A stretch of 64,000 nt of DNA from assembly GCA_046327755.1 (NCBI GenBank), contig JAXLXW010000001.1, positions 922,979 through 986,978 on the forward strand, in the 5' to 3' direction. Made by a program: the position numbers and the translations under genes. This DNA comes from SCN-70-22 sp046327755 (lineage in GTDB: Bacteria > Gemmatimonadota > Gemmatimonadetes > Gemmatimonadales > Gemmatimonadaceae). Positions 8,191-16,348 of this stretch are shown piece after piece. The notes below the pieces were generated by a model, which ran no database searches, was not told the DNA's origin, and saw only the letters and a program-made list of their open reading frames with translations. How positions within the stretch are numbered: the first letter of the stretch is position 1; every line of letters starts with the position of its first letter.

Positions 8191-8283
8191 GCTTAACATG
8201 CGCTGGAGCAGACAGCCGCTTCACTGTATGCTCGCTCCGCTCGCACTATGTCATGCGGCTGCAGCTCAGCTAGTACGTTAGGC
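8191..8283 (+). repeat. attC 8
   Basis: R'' GCTTAAC (exact complement of the cassette's GTTAAGC), R' GTTAGGC, 93 bp. Confidence 0.93.
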
Positions 8284-8312
8284 GGTGACAGTCAACTGGG
8301 GAGGGTGAGAAG

Positions 8313-8723
8313 ATGGGCAAACGAGCGTTGGGATGGATCGCAGGCTCCCTGATGGTCACGGCAGTCGGATGCGCTGGCCGGCGCCCCGCCGAAGCCACGT
8401 CTGTAGCCTCTGGCGGCGTCTCTCACATCCAGCTTTACGTCTTCAATCGGTCCGGAGCGACTGTGGACCTGAAGGTCGCCCTTGCCGATTCCGTGCTGTA
8501 CTACGCACAGGTCCTGAGTGCCGCTACGCCGTCGGAGATCAGCGGCGGTCGGCTGGTGCACCGCCCCCCAGGCACCTATCGAGTGACCCTCCAGGACTTC
8601 ACACACGGTCAGCAACGGCAAGCGGACGTGCGTGCGGCAGGGACCGACGACGTGGTCTACATAACGGTGAGAACGGATGAGAAGGGGAGCGCGCTTTCCG
8701 TCTCCGACCGAAGGCCGTTCTGA
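8313..8723 (+). CDS. small lipoprotein, unknown
   Basis: 136 residues. Signal MGKRALGWIAGSLMVTAVGC, lipobox Cys at 20. The mature domain looks like one beta sandwich: HIQLYVFNRSGATVDLKVAL, VLYYAQVLSA, PPGTYRVTLQDFTHGQQRQA, DDVVYITVRTDEKG. Good ribosome site GGAGG ahead of the ATG. The last 42 codons plus the attC are duplicated at 741-975. Probably anchored on the periplasmic side; function unknown. Confidence 0.75.
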   Translation: MGKRALGWIAGSLMVTAVGCAGRRPAEATSVASGGVSHIQLYVFNRSGATVDLKVALADSVLYYAQVLSAATPSEISGGRLVHRPPGTYRVTLQDFTHGQQRQADVRAAGTDDVVYITVRTDEKGSALSVSDRRPF

Positions 8724-8738
8724 GTTTGCTTGCTCCAC

Positions 8739-8835
8739 GCCTAACGATCGTTGCAGCTGGCGAGAATCTGCGGATTGGCGCGGGCTGCGCCCGCGCCTCT
8801 ATTTGACTCCTCGCAGCTGAACTCAAGCGTTAAGT
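8739..8835 (+). repeat. attC 9
   Basis: R'' GCCTAAC, R' GTTAAGT, 97 bp. Same sequence as attC 1 up to the R' core. Confidence 0.93.
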
Positions 8836-8864
8836 AGACATCCCGGCGACAACCGCATTGGCGT

Positions 8865-9089
8865 ATGGTGGACTTTGTGTTTGGGCTGCTTCGCCTCATC
8901 CTCGGCGCGGTCGGGGCGTGGTGGTTGTTGGGAGGGCTCTGGATGTCGGTGGCCGCGGCCAGCGACCACGCGTGGAGTGCCGTCGTCGGCAATCTGGTGA
9001 TGGCTCTGGTGGGCTTCGGCCTGGCACACAGCGCTTTTGTGCGCGCGCCCTGGGAACCGAAGCCATCCCCGCGGCGTCCGGCTCCTTAA
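8865..9089 (+). CDS. small two-helix membrane protein
   Basis: 74 residues with two hydrophobic stretches (VFGLLRLILGAVGAWWLLGG, about 5-24, and AVVGNLVMALVGFGLA, about 39-54). The Pro/Arg-rich tail stops at the TAA that belongs to the R'' core of attC 10, a common cassette arrangement. No family recognised. Confidence 0.6.
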   Translation: MVDFVFGLLRLILGAVGAWWLLGGLWMSVAAASDHAWSAVVGNLVMALVGFGLAHSAFVRAPWEPKPSPRRPAP

Positions 9090-9177
9090 CATCGCGTTGG
9101 AGCAGTCAACCGGCCGTTCGGCCCGCGGCTGCGCCGCAGTTATTTGAAGCCGGTTGCAGCTCAACCCGGCGTTAGAC
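9084..9177 (+). repeat. attC 10
   Basis: R'' CCTTAAC, R' GTTAGAC, 94 bp. The loop carries GGCTGCGCCGC. Confidence 0.9.
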
Positions 9178-9209
9178 ATCACTGGACCGAGATTCGCGAG
9201 CCGCTGGTC

Positions 9210-9563
9210 ATGACAGAGTCTTGTTCCTACGAGATCGCGCTGGTCGGTGAACTCATCGAGGTTCGCACGCGCCACGCGATCGGACTCCCCGGCGGCCCTC
9301 AAGAGGCGATGCCGACACCCGACCTCCTCATCCTCGAGGCAGAGCCAGACGGGCCTGCCATGCTGTTTCGCTACACGGCGGACGGCCACGATGCCGGAGA
9401 CACCTGGCACGAGACCATCGTCGACGCCAAGGCGCAGGCAGCGTGGCGCCGTGAGTACGAAGGTGCCATCGGCATGTGGGCCCCGGCGCCCCCAGGCACG
9501 TCCGACCTCAGCGAGGCGCTCCGCTATGCCCAACGCCTGCGGAAGTCGGTTTCGCGCGCGTGA
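9210..9563 (+). CDS. cytoplasmic hypothetical protein
   Basis: 117 residues from ATG 9210. An earlier in-frame start at 9144 lies inside the attC and is rejected. Acidic, no signal peptide: MTESCSYEIALVGELIEVRT, PDLLILEAEPDGPAMLFRYT, GDTWHETIVDAKAQAAWRRE. The last stretch is similar in style to immunity-like proteins that end with a W..E.A...A segment, but this is not a family call. The cassette closes perfectly (GTTAGAC/GTCTAAC). Confidence 0.6.
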   Translation: MTESCSYEIALVGELIEVRTRHAIGLPGGPQEAMPTPDLLILEAEPDGPAMLFRYTADGHDAGDTWHETIVDAKAQAAWRREYEGAIGMWAPAPPGTSDLSEALRYAQRLRKSVSRA

Positions 9564-9564
9564 T

Positions 9565-9655
9565 GTCTAACAGGCAATTGGAGCGCGACAAGCGCACGCA
9601 GGGATGCCCGCGCGCATTTTATGAGACGCGCTTGCAGCTCAACTGCGCGTTGGTC
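9565..9655 (+). repeat. attC 11
   Basis: R'' GTCTAAC, R' GTTGGTC, 91 bp. Confidence 0.88.
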
Positions 9656-9759
9656 GCGCGCGGCGCGTCGTTGCCGGCAGGTCTTGCGACCGGCCTTATG
9701 AGCCACGCGGCCGGTGGGGGTGGCTCGCAGCTCAATTTCCTTCGGCAGGGCCGTTAGCG
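9656..9759 (+). other. gene-less remnant ending in an R' core
   Basis: About 100 bp between attC 11 and the GTTAGCG core at 9753-9759. It contains CTCGCAGCTCAA, like the 3' arm of an attC, but no R'' and no open frame. Probably the 3' half of a site whose cassette was deleted. Confidence 0.5.
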
Positions 9760-9774
9760 AGTCCACGGTATCGT

Positions 9775-10032
9775 ATGGACAAGACTGAGACACCGACCTA
9801 TCGCCTGACTTCATTCCTCGCCCGCGTCCGAGGCAGTGAGCGGGTTGGCTGTCGCGCCAGCTCCCATGCAGATCACACCACGGCCACGAAGCTCGAGCTG
9901 CGGTACCACGAGACGGCCGATGGACCGGAGCATATGCTTGGGTTACGGGCGGAGCTCCGCGACGGCGTGCCAGTGATCGTGCTCTATGAACAGTCCGAGC
10001 TGGCGCAGCCGGCGCCACCGTCCGCTCTCTAA
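9775..10032 (+). CDS. hypothetical protein, copy 1 of 2
   Basis: 85 residues: MDKTETPTYRLTSFLARVRG, ATKLELRYHETADGPEHMLG, RDGVPVIVLYEQSELAQPAP. Soluble, no signal. The stop codon (TAA 10030-10032) is part of the R'' core of attC 12. The same protein is encoded at 14012 in an otherwise identical cassette whose body differs at about one base. Function unknown. Confidence 0.65.
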   Translation: MDKTETPTYRLTSFLARVRGSERVGCRASSHADHTTATKLELRYHETADGPEHMLGLRAELRDGVPVIVLYEQSELAQPAPPSAL

Positions 10033-10118
10033 CACTAGTTGGAGCAGACGGCCGCTCTGTTGTACGCGCGCTGCGCGCGCTCTATTACCCGCGGCCGCAG
10101 CTCAACCTGGCGTTATGC
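10027..10118 (+). repeat. attC 12
   Basis: R'' CTCTAAC, R' GTTATGC, 92 bp. It overlaps the stop of the upstream gene. Confidence 0.92.
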
Positions 10119-10189
10119 GCACCGGGCGATCGTTCCGCATTGCAACAGCTAGAGTGTCTGACCGCACACTCTCCACTGCGTGACCACTC

Positions 10190-10585
10190 ATGCCACGAAT
10201 ATTGGACTCCTGGCGAGTTGTGCTGGTGTTCTCGGAGCAACCAGCGAGCCGTGCGCGCGTCCGCCGAGCGTACGCGGAATACCGACGTATTCACAACATT
10301 CCCGATAGATGCGACAATGTCGAGTGCCAGTTCCACACGCAGCCGCTGGAGTGGAATGGTCAACCGTTGCCGTTCATTCTTGATCATCGCGACGGTGTGC
10401 GACACGACAATCGCCCCGAGTGCCTCCGCTATCTCTGCCCGAATTGTGATGCGCAGCTTCCAACACGTGGCGGTAAGAACCGGGGCCGCGTTTCTATTTC
10501 GAGCGGCGGCTTCGCAGTAAAGCGCCCAGACGGGACGCGCGACTACACGCTCGTCGCGGAGACCGGTCATTTTCGCATTAGGTAG
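10190..10585 (+). CDS. HNH endonuclease-like protein
   Basis: 131 residues. The ββα-metal HNH layout is clear: a first Cys pair (C41, C46), then FILDHRDG with the catalytic His at about 66, Asn at 74 in RHDNRPE, and a second zinc pair CPNC at 83-86 followed by AQLPT. HNH domains cut DNA or RNA using one metal ion. A stand-alone domain of this size could be a small nuclease in restriction, defence or DNA repair; nothing around it decides which. The cassette closes perfectly (GTTATGC/GCATAAC). Confidence 0.85.
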   Translation: MPRILDSWRVVLVFSEQPASRARVRRAYAEYRRIHNIPDRCDNVECQFHTQPLEWNGQPLPFILDHRDGVRHDNRPECLRYLCPNCDAQLPTRGGKNRGRVSISSGGFAVKRPDGTRDYTLVAETGHFRIR

Positions 10586-10609
10586 GAAGGCGCGCAGGGC
10601 AGGCAAGGC

Positions 10610-10702
10610 GCATAACACGCGTTGGAGCAGTCAGCGGAACGACTGTATGCTCGCTGCGCTCGCCTTATCTCCCTCCGCTGCAGCTCAACTGAAGCGTTGG
10701 TC
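10610..10702 (+). repeat. attC 13
   Basis: R'' GCATAAC, R' GTTGGTC, 93 bp. Confidence 0.93.
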
Positions 10703-11025
10703 GGTCGGCGCCACCTACCGGGCGACAGCGACACGCGACGACCACGGCGCACCCTAAGTCGAGTGAGTCGGCGAGGAGGAGTGATGATGATGGGTTGGGA
10801 GGGGTTGTCCACTCGAGTGCCGGCGCGCGAGGCGGGCGGGCCAGTCTGGCGACCGGCGCGACGACCGGTGCGCGACGCCACCAAGCGCCGTTGCAGGAAT
10901 GACGCGCGCGAGTCCCGCGCCCAAAGGCTCGGGCGTGCGAGCGCCGGCGTCCGCGTTGAGATGGGCGCCGCGCGCGCCCGGAGGCCCGCGCCGGCGCGGT
11001 GGGGGTTCGACAAGGGCGTCCCGCC
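10697..11025 (+). repeat. repeated cassette A, copy 1, no convincing gene
   Basis: Body of a cassette present four times (also 15901, 17771, 22951). It opens with TTGGTCGGTCGGCGCCACC. A strong ribosome-site-like GGCGAGGAGG precedes ATG 10784, but the frame runs through attC into the next cassette. This copy has one indel near 10950 relative to the others, and base changes between copies fall on all codon positions. More likely a non-coding or regulatory cassette than a protein gene. Confidence 0.8.
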
Positions 11026-11117
11026 GTCCAACAGCGGTTGGAGCAGTCGGCCGGTGAGGGTGGCTCGCTTCGCTCGCTTGATTTCATCCGGCCGCAGCTC
11101 AACCTTGGCCGTTAGGC
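11026..11117 (+). repeat. attC 14
   Basis: R'' GTCCAAC, R' GTTAGGC, 92 bp. The type shared by all cassette A copies. Confidence 0.93.
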
Positions 11118-11150
11118 AGTCATCAAGCGCCTTATTCATGGAGGGGCAGC

Positions 11151-11749
11151 ATGCGGTGGGGACTCAGCGTACTGGTCGGAGGGGCGTTCATGCTCGCACG
11201 TCCCGCATTCGCACAGCAGCCCGAGGATTCCTTGGCATTCCGGCGCGGTCAGTGGGTCGCCGAGTTTGCCGCCGGCACTGAAGCGCGCAGTCTGGGCGTG
11301 CTGCGCTTCCTGTCCCCGCGGCGTGCCCTCGTGCTCGATGGCAGTGGTGGGTATTTCAAGGCCACGCGCGAGCAGGGGAACGAAGGCAGTAACCGCGAGC
11401 TGCAGGTCCGCCTCGGGGTACGGTGGTTCCGGGCCGTTTCCCCGCGCGTCCGGCAGTACTTCACGCTGGGTGCGTCGGGCGGCGTGCGACGTGAGCAACA
11501 ACGGTATCAAGCGCCCGACCCCTCGCCCGAGACAGGTCGTACGTTTCGCAGCATCGTTGGAGGCGGCTTCGCCAACCTCGGGGCATGTGGCTGGCGACCG
11601 AGCATCTGGCGCTCGGGGCGAACTGGGAGGCAGCGTATTCGTATGGCCGTTCAACAGAACGGGTCGAGGCTCCGGCGAACGAAGCTCGCACGACGACGCA
11701 CGGACTATCCGTGGGAACCGCTAGGCTGGTGGTCAGTGTGCTGTTCTGA
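11151..11749 (+). pseudogene. secreted beta-barrel-like protein, frameshifted
   Basis: Signal peptide MRWGLSVLVGGAFMLARPAF ending AQQ. The mature part has amphipathic strands (GQWVAEFAAGTEARSLGVLR, FLSPRRALVLDGSGGYF, LQVRLGVRWFRAVSPRVRQY). Near 11575 the frame changes: after GRTFRSIVGGGFANLG the family-like sequence continues as MWLATEHLALGANWEAAYSY to TARLVVSVLF and TGA 11747-11749, one frame over. The in-phase reading past this point is Arg/Trp-rich and not protein-like. The final strand ending in Phe is typical of outer-membrane barrels. One inserted or lost base explains it. Confidence 0.7.
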
Positions 11750-11760
11750 CGTGAGGGGCT

Positions 11761-11854
11761 GCCTAACAGACGGTTGCACCAGACGGCCGCGCTGGTGTAT
11801 GCTCGCTGCGCTCGCATGATTTGATGCGGCCGCAGGTGAACCGCAACGTTAGGC
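11761..11854 (+). repeat. attC 15
   Basis: R'' GCCTAAC, R' GTTAGGC, 94 bp. Confidence 0.93.
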
Positions 11855-11874
11855 TGCCCTATTTGGAATGCGCG

Positions 11875-12160
11875 ATGCGAACAATAACCCTCGACGGTGC
11901 GCGCTGGAGGTCACAGGCTGACTTCTACAGTGCATTGCTCGACGTCATCGGCGATCCCGGGTGGCACGGGCGCAATCTCGACGCACTCGAGGAGACCCTT
12001 CGCATGGGCCACGTGCACACGATCAATCCGCCCTTCGCCACACATCTCCGGCGCGGCGGTGATGGCGGAGGAAGTACGCGCCTACCTCGACCGCTTCCTG
12101 GCACTGGCTGCCGACCTCCGAGCAGACGGGATCGTCGTCGACGTGACGCTTGAATCCTAG
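11875..12160 (+). pseudogene. barstar-family protein, frameshifted
   Basis: MRTITLDGARWRSQADFYSA, LLDVIGDPGWHGRNLDALEE, TLRMGH matches the barstar fold, whose hallmark is a YGxNLDAL-type motif (here WHGRNLDALEE) ahead of the inhibitory helix. After NPPFATH near 12045 the frame shifts, and the C-terminal helix and strand (AEEVRAYLDRFLALAADLRA, GIVVDVTLES) lie one frame over, ending at 12160. Barstar proteins inhibit barnase-type ribonucleases; no barnase gene is nearby, so it would act as an orphan immunity protein if intact. Confidence 0.75.
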
Positions 12161-12177
12161 CTGCCGGCGCGCGGGCA

Positions 12178-12270
12178 CCCTAACATTCGCTGGAGCAGAC
12201 AGCCGATTCATGGTGTGCTCGCTCCGCTCGCACTATTGAACTCGGCTGCAGCTCAGCTTCATCGTTAGCA
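12178..12270 (+). repeat. attC 16
   Basis: R'' CCCTAAC, R' GTTAGCA, 93 bp. Confidence 0.92.
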
Positions 12271-12318
12271 GGACTCCCAGGGTGACGCCCCGCGGTGGTC
12301 GCAGGGTCTACCATTGTG

Positions 12319-12820
12319 ATGCGTCCTCGGTGTGTTCCGCTCGGCGCCTTGCTCAGCCTCACCTGCATGAGTGGGGTGCTGGCTTGCGGCCGCAATGCCA
12401 CTGACAGCGACGAGCAACTCGCCGCCCCTTCCGCGCTGACAATCAGCGCTACCGCGAAGCCAGACACCGTCGCGCTCTCGGACGAGCTCGTCCTCACGCT
12501 CAGCGCGAGAAACCCATTAGCGATCGGCGTCCGGGCGCCGGGGCCGTGTCCCTGGCTGCCTCTGCGGCTGCAAGTCGTTGGCGCCGACAGCATTTCGTCG
12601 CTACGCCCTGATTGGCGGCGCCGGCGGATGCAAGCTGCCGGACGGACCGGCGACAGTGCGGCTGTCCCCGGGTTGGGTCCAGTCGCTCGCGTCTCGTGGT
12701 GCCGCTCACATCCTGCTCCCGCCGGGAACACCGCCGGGACTGTACCGCCTACGGGGCGCGTACGAGGCGCCGACGGATACAGCGTTCGGCGCGTGGTTCC
12801 TCCTCTGGGTGACGCCGTGA
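12319..12820 (+). pseudogene. lipoprotein, copy 1 of 2, one frameshift
   Basis: Signal MRPRCVPLGALLSLTCMSGV followed by LAC lipobox. Then SALTISATAKPDTVALSDEL and VLTLSARNPLAIGVRAPGPC, an immunoglobulin-like beta domain. At about 12595 (CATTTCG where the second copy has CATTCG) the frame shifts. The rest, RRYALIGGAGGCKLPDGPAT, AAHILLPPGTPPGLYRLRGA, FGAWFLLWVTP, continues to TGA 12818-12820. Combining both copies restores one frame of about 167 residues, so the ancestral gene was intact. Probably a cell-envelope lipoprotein. Confidence 0.75.
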
Positions 12821-12846
12821 CCGTGACAACAGGGTGGCCGCCTGCC

Positions 12847-12945
12847 TGCTAACAGCGCTTGGAGCAGTCGCGGGCACCATTGATTCGTGCGCCCTTCGGG
12901 CGCACACTATTTCCTGCCCGCGCAGCTCAAGCTTGGCCGTTACCC
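12847..12945 (+). repeat. attC 17
   Basis: R'' TGCTAAC (complement of the cassette's GTTAGCA), R' GTTACCC, 99 bp. The loop has GTGCGCCCTTCGGGCGCAC, a strong hairpin. Confidence 0.93.
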
Positions 12946-13010
12946 CGCGGGATCGGGCAGTCAGTTGGTAGTGTACGTTTGAGAAGCACGCACCACGACG
13001 GGAGGTTGGG

Positions 13011-13265
13011 ATGACGGAACAGTGGCGGGTCACGTTGCTCTCAGCGGTCGTCCCCGGGTCGGGCCAGCTTGAATTGGGCCACCGACGGGCGGGACTTGGG
13101 TTTCTGGGCGCCGCTGCGGCGCTGGTCGTGGGCCTGATGGTCACTGCGATCCTGGGCCGTGGCGAAACGCGCGCCGCCCTCGCGCTCCTCGAACTCACCG
13201 GCTGGGCCGCGCTCCACGCGTGGCTCGTCGCGGCTCGCCACTCGGCGCCGGGGCCACGCGCCTGA
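13011..13265 (+). CDS. small membrane protein, copy 2 of 3
   Basis: 84 residues, differing from the copy at 1047 at a few positions (for example E3 unchanged, R4 to Q, W17 to S in PGSGQ, I43 to M). Same ribosome site GGGAGG and same two hydrophobic segments. The reading frame is kept in all three copies, which supports it being a real gene. Function unknown. Confidence 0.75.
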   Translation: MTEQWRVTLLSAVVPGSGQLELGHRRAGLGFLGAAAALVVGLMVTAILGRGETRAALALLELTGWAALHAWLVAARHSAPGPRA

Positions 13266-13361
13266 TGGCCCGAGCGCGGCAATCCGCGGGGCCCGCGCGC
13301 GAGGACCCGTGCGCGTCGGCTCGTGCACGGTGCCACGGCACCGCGTCGTCCATGGCCCGCG

Positions 13362-13452
13362 CTGTAACTCCAGTTGCAGCAGACGGGCGAGCTATGGGTG
13401 CTCGCTGCGCTCGCTCTGTTTCGTTCGCCCGCAGCTGAACCTAGCGTTATGC
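13362..13452 (+). repeat. attC 18
   Basis: R'' CTGTAAC, R' GTTATGC, 91 bp. Confidence 0.92.
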
Positions 13453-13479
13453 CGACCACGATCAGAAGGGACTATTGAC

Positions 13480-13878
13480 GTGCGTTGCCGGTTCGGCCGT
13501 CTCACCTTCCTCGCTGCCGCCTTACTCATCTGCGCCAGGCTGCCGGCGGCGCAAGAACGGTGGCAGCGATTGCCCAACTCTGCCGCCGCGCGGCAGGCGT
13601 GGCGCACTGACAGTACGGAAGCCGACTTTCCGACGGTCTGGCTCCGCAGCTCGTATCGCGCGCCGCGGCGGGTCGGGACCACGCGCTACGATCGCGATGA
13701 GCAGCGTTTCGCCGTCGATTGTAGCCGCCAACGCGTCCTGTGGTTGTCCACGCTCCTGTTCCTTGGCGACGACTTCGTCCTCCGCGATCATCGTGAACAG
13801 AGCTTGCCGGAGGAGTGGGAAGGCACCACAGCGCGCCCAGTCCTGCGTCTCGTGCTGAAGCGCCTGTGCGCTCGATGA
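13480..13878 (+). CDS. secreted hypothetical protein
   Basis: 132 residues from GTG 13480, preceded by GAAGGG at a good distance. The frame is also open upstream through the previous attC, which is not a plausible start. Signal peptide: VRCRFGRLTFLAAALLICAR then LPAAQ. The mature part is DSTEADFPTVWLRSSYRAPR, DEQRFAVDCSRQRVLWLSTL, ending RPVLRLVLKRLCAR. Two Cys could pair in the periplasm. The pattern resembles small surface proteins in which a short question of oxidation or variation is read by a W.R..Y motif, but no family is claimed. The cassette closes perfectly. Confidence 0.65.
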   Translation: MRCRFGRLTFLAAALLICARLPAAQERWQRLPNSAAARQAWRTDSTEADFPTVWLRSSYRAPRRVGTTRYDRDEQRFAVDCSRQRVLWLSTLLFLGDDFVLRDHREQSLPEEWEGTTARPVLRLVLKRLCAR

Positions 13879-13902
13879 TCGGACACCACCACCGCGGCCG
13901 CC

Positions 13903-13996
13903 GCATAACAGCGCTTGGAGCAGTCGGCCGATCTGGTGTACGCTCGCTGCGCTCGCATTATTCAACTCGGCCGCAGCTCAAGCTTGGCCGTTAGCG
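13903..13996 (+). repeat. attC 19
   Basis: R'' GCATAAC, R' GTTAGCG, 94 bp. Confidence 0.93.
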
Positions 13997-14011
13997 AGTC
14001 CACGGTATCGT

Positions 14012-14269
14012 ATGGACAAGACTGAGACACCGACCTATCGCCTGACTTCATTCCTCGCCCGCGTCCGAGGCAGTGAGCGGGTTGGCTGTCGCGCCAGCTC
14101 CCATGCTGATCACACCACGGCCACGAAGCTCGAGCTGCGGTACCACGAGACGGCCGATGGACCGGAGCATATGCTTGGGTTACGGGCGGAGCTCCGCGAC
14201 GGCGTGCCAGTGATCGTGCTCTATGAACAGTCCGAGCTGGCGCAGCCGGCGCCACCGTCCGCTCTCTAA
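14012..14269 (+). CDS. hypothetical protein, copy 2 of 2
   Basis: Encodes the same 85 residues as 9775-10032. The two cassette bodies differ by about one base (CATGCT here, CATGCA there), while the attC loops that follow differ more. Its stop TAA again lies in the R'' core. Recent duplication. Confidence 0.65.
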   Translation: MDKTETPTYRLTSFLARVRGSERVGCRASSHADHTTATKLELRYHETADGPEHMLGLRAELRDGVPVIVLYEQSELAQPAPPSAL

Positions 14270-14356
14270 CACGAGTTGGAGCAGACGGCCGCTCTGTTGT
14301 ACGCTCGCTTCGCTCGCTCCATTTCCCTCGGCCGCAGCTGATGCTCAGCGTTAGGC
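14264..14356 (+). repeat. attC 20
   Basis: R'' CTCTAAC, R' GTTAGGC, 93 bp. Confidence 0.92.
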
Positions 14357-14510
14357 GACACTGACGGGGGCGTTCCAGAAGCAGAACAATGCGCGAGCCC
14401 TCGTTGCAGCGACCCTCGGCGTACGGAGGAGCTCCGTTAGTCGCGGCGTGACGGCGTATGGCACCCGTGGGTCTCTCTTCGAGGACAGAGTCGTGTTACG
14501 GAGAGTGCTG

Positions 14511-15050
14511 ATGCACCGACGAATCGCCTGGCTGCTGGCGCTCGCGGGGACGGCGGGGGCCGCGGCGCCTCGAACGCTCGACGCGCAACGCGCGACCTCG
14601 GTCGTGATCGGCGTTGCGCCGTTTCTCACGCGTGATCGCGGGTGGAACTTCGAGAACAATCTCGCCCTGACCGCTGGCGGCGAGTGGATGGCGCGGCGCG
14701 GCGGCCTGCGTGCAGTGACGACGCTCCGGCTCGGCAGGCGGGGGCCATATGGCTACGACGCGTCGTATCCGCCGCGCGCCGGGTCCACGGAGAACGGTCT
14801 CTCGCTCGGCACGCACGCGCTGGTGTCGCGCGGTCGGGCCTACCTGTTCGCGGGCCCGGAGTGGTTTCAGGTGGCGGGGCAGCCTGGGCCGGTCCCTGCG
14901 CGCGGAGGGACCTGGGTGCTCGCGACCGGCGGGGGGATCCGACGCGGGGCGTGGGCCGTCGAGGTGCGGAACGGTATGTTTGCGCGGCGATTGGGCACCA
15001 CGCGAGGGCACCTCGACGTCGGACTCCAGTGGCGTCACTCGTGGTGGTAA
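14511..15050 (+). CDS. secreted beta-barrel-like protein
   Basis: 179 residues from ATG 14511, which opens a signal peptide (MHRRIAWLLALAGTAGAAAP, then RTLDAQ). An upstream in-frame ATG at 14448 would bury it. Mature strands: SVVIGVAPFLTRDRGWNFEN, LALTAGGEWMARRGGLRAVT, YLFAGPEWFQVAG, LATGGGIRRGAWAVEVRNGM, and the last strand HLDVGLQWRHSWW. Gly/aromatic alternation fits an outer-membrane barrel with a terminal aromatic. No known family assigned. Confidence 0.65.
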   Translation: MHRRIAWLLALAGTAGAAAPRTLDAQRATSVVIGVAPFLTRDRGWNFENNLALTAGGEWMARRGGLRAVTTLRLGRRGPYGYDASYPPRAGSTENGLSLGTHALVSRGRAYLFAGPEWFQVAGQPGPVPARGGTWVLATGGGIRRGAWAVEVRNGMFARRLGTTRGHLDVGLQWRHSWW

Positions 15051-15117
15051 GCGTGCAGAGGGGTGACCCGCCGACAGTTACCGCTGTTCACCCGGAGTGA
15101 TCATGTGCGATCATGTC

Positions 15118-15210
15118 GCCTAACATGCGTTGCAGCAGACCAAGGCAGTGCGGATTGCGGCCTGCGGCCATTCTATATGACGCCTTGGCTGCTGAACTAG
15201 AACGTTAGAC
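15118..15210 (+). repeat. attC 21
   Basis: R'' GCCTAAC, R' GTTAGAC, 93 bp. Confidence 0.93.
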
Positions 15211-15252
15211 CGCTCCCGACCTGGTGACGCATGCGCAATAGCACGGGTCCCC

Positions 15253-15791
15253 ATGCGTATGCGTAGATGCCTGTTCACTGTCATGCTGCTCGGGCTGCCG
15301 CTCGTGCCCGTTTCAGCGCGGGGGGTGCCGCTCTCGGTGCGTTCGGAAGTCGGCTTGGGTTTGTACAGCGCGCAAGCGCCGTACGAGGGCGGGCTCGCCG
15401 CTGCCGCGCGGCTCGGCGTCGAGTTCCACGTCCGTGCGTCGCTCGCGCTCGCGCTGGATGCGCACCTGCTGGGCTCGGCGACGAGCGCTGATTTCTACGG
15501 CGTGAATAGCCGTCCACTGCCCAACACTGTCGGTGCGTCGGCGAGTCTCGTTTCGGCGCTTGGCTCCCGTCGGCAGTATCGTGTCGACGTCGGGGCCGGC
15601 GTGTACCATGTCGCGTCTCGCGCGAATGCACCCGGGGGCCGCGGAAGCGGAGTTCACGTCGGCGCGACGGCGCTCTCCTGCAGCGTACTCACGTGGCACT
15701 GACGTTTGGCGTCCGCGCGATGCTCCTGCCGAGCGTCAGCGGTTCACGCGTGCTCTGTGTGCCCGCCAGCCTCGGCATCGTGGTGCGATGA
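15253..15791 (+). pseudogene. copy 2 of the 1531 beta-barrel gene, frameshifted
   Basis: Nearly identical to 1531-2070 over the whole cassette. One T is missing in a CTCTTCC context at about 15674, so the frame ends at 15702 after 149 residues instead of reaching the original stop at 15789-15791. The last strand, which barrels need for folding, is lost. The only other change noticed is CAGGGG to CGGGGG near 15320. Confidence 0.85.
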
Positions 15792-15813
15792 GCGTGCGCT
15801 CGCGCGCATCGCG

Positions 15814-15906
15814 GTCTAACACGCGTTGGAGCAGTCAGCGGAGCTAGGGTACGCTCGCTTCGCTCGCTCAATCGCCCTCCGCTGCAGCTCAACTGAAACG
15901 TTGGTC
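15814..15906 (+). repeat. attC 22
   Basis: R'' GTCTAAC, R' GTTGGTC, 93 bp. Identical to attC 3 up to the R' core. Confidence 0.93.
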
Positions 15907-16230
15907 GGTCGGCGCCACCTACCGGGCGACAGCGAGTCGCGTCGCTCACGGCGCCCCCCAGGACTGGTGAGTCGGCGAGGAGGCGTGATGATGATGGGTT
16001 GGGAGGGGTTGTCCACGCGAGTGCCGGCGCGCGAGGCGGGCGGGCCAGTCTGGCGACCGGCGCGACGAACAGTGCGCGACGCCACCAAGCGCCGTTGCAG
16101 CCGTGACGCGCGAGGTGCCCGCGCCCAAGGGCCCGGGCGCGCGAGCGGCCGCGCCCGCGTCGCGATCGGCGCCACGCGACGCCCGGGGGCCCGAGCCGGC
16201 GCGGTGGGGGTTCGGCAGTGGCGTCCCGCC
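15901..16230 (+). repeat. repeated cassette A, copy 2
   Basis: Same unit as 10697-11025 with scattered substitutions. GGCGAGGAGG precedes a run of ATG codons, and the frame runs on to the TAG in the next R' core. No terminator or RNA fold could be judged by eye. Confidence 0.8.
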
Positions 16231-16322
16231 GTCCAACAGCGGTTGGAGCAGTCGGCCGGTGGGGGTGGCTCGCTTCGCTCGCTTGATTTCATCCGGCCGC
16301 AGCTCAACCTTGGCCGTTAGGC
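16231..16322 (+). repeat. attC 23
   Basis: R'' GTCCAAC, R' GTTAGGC, 92 bp. Confidence 0.93.
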
Positions 16323-16348
16323 CGTTGAACAGGCATCCCACGGAAAGC

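Noticed and set aside
16103..16348. N-terminal extension of the DUF429 gene
   Set aside because: It would read through cassette A and attC 23; the family start matches ATG 16349.
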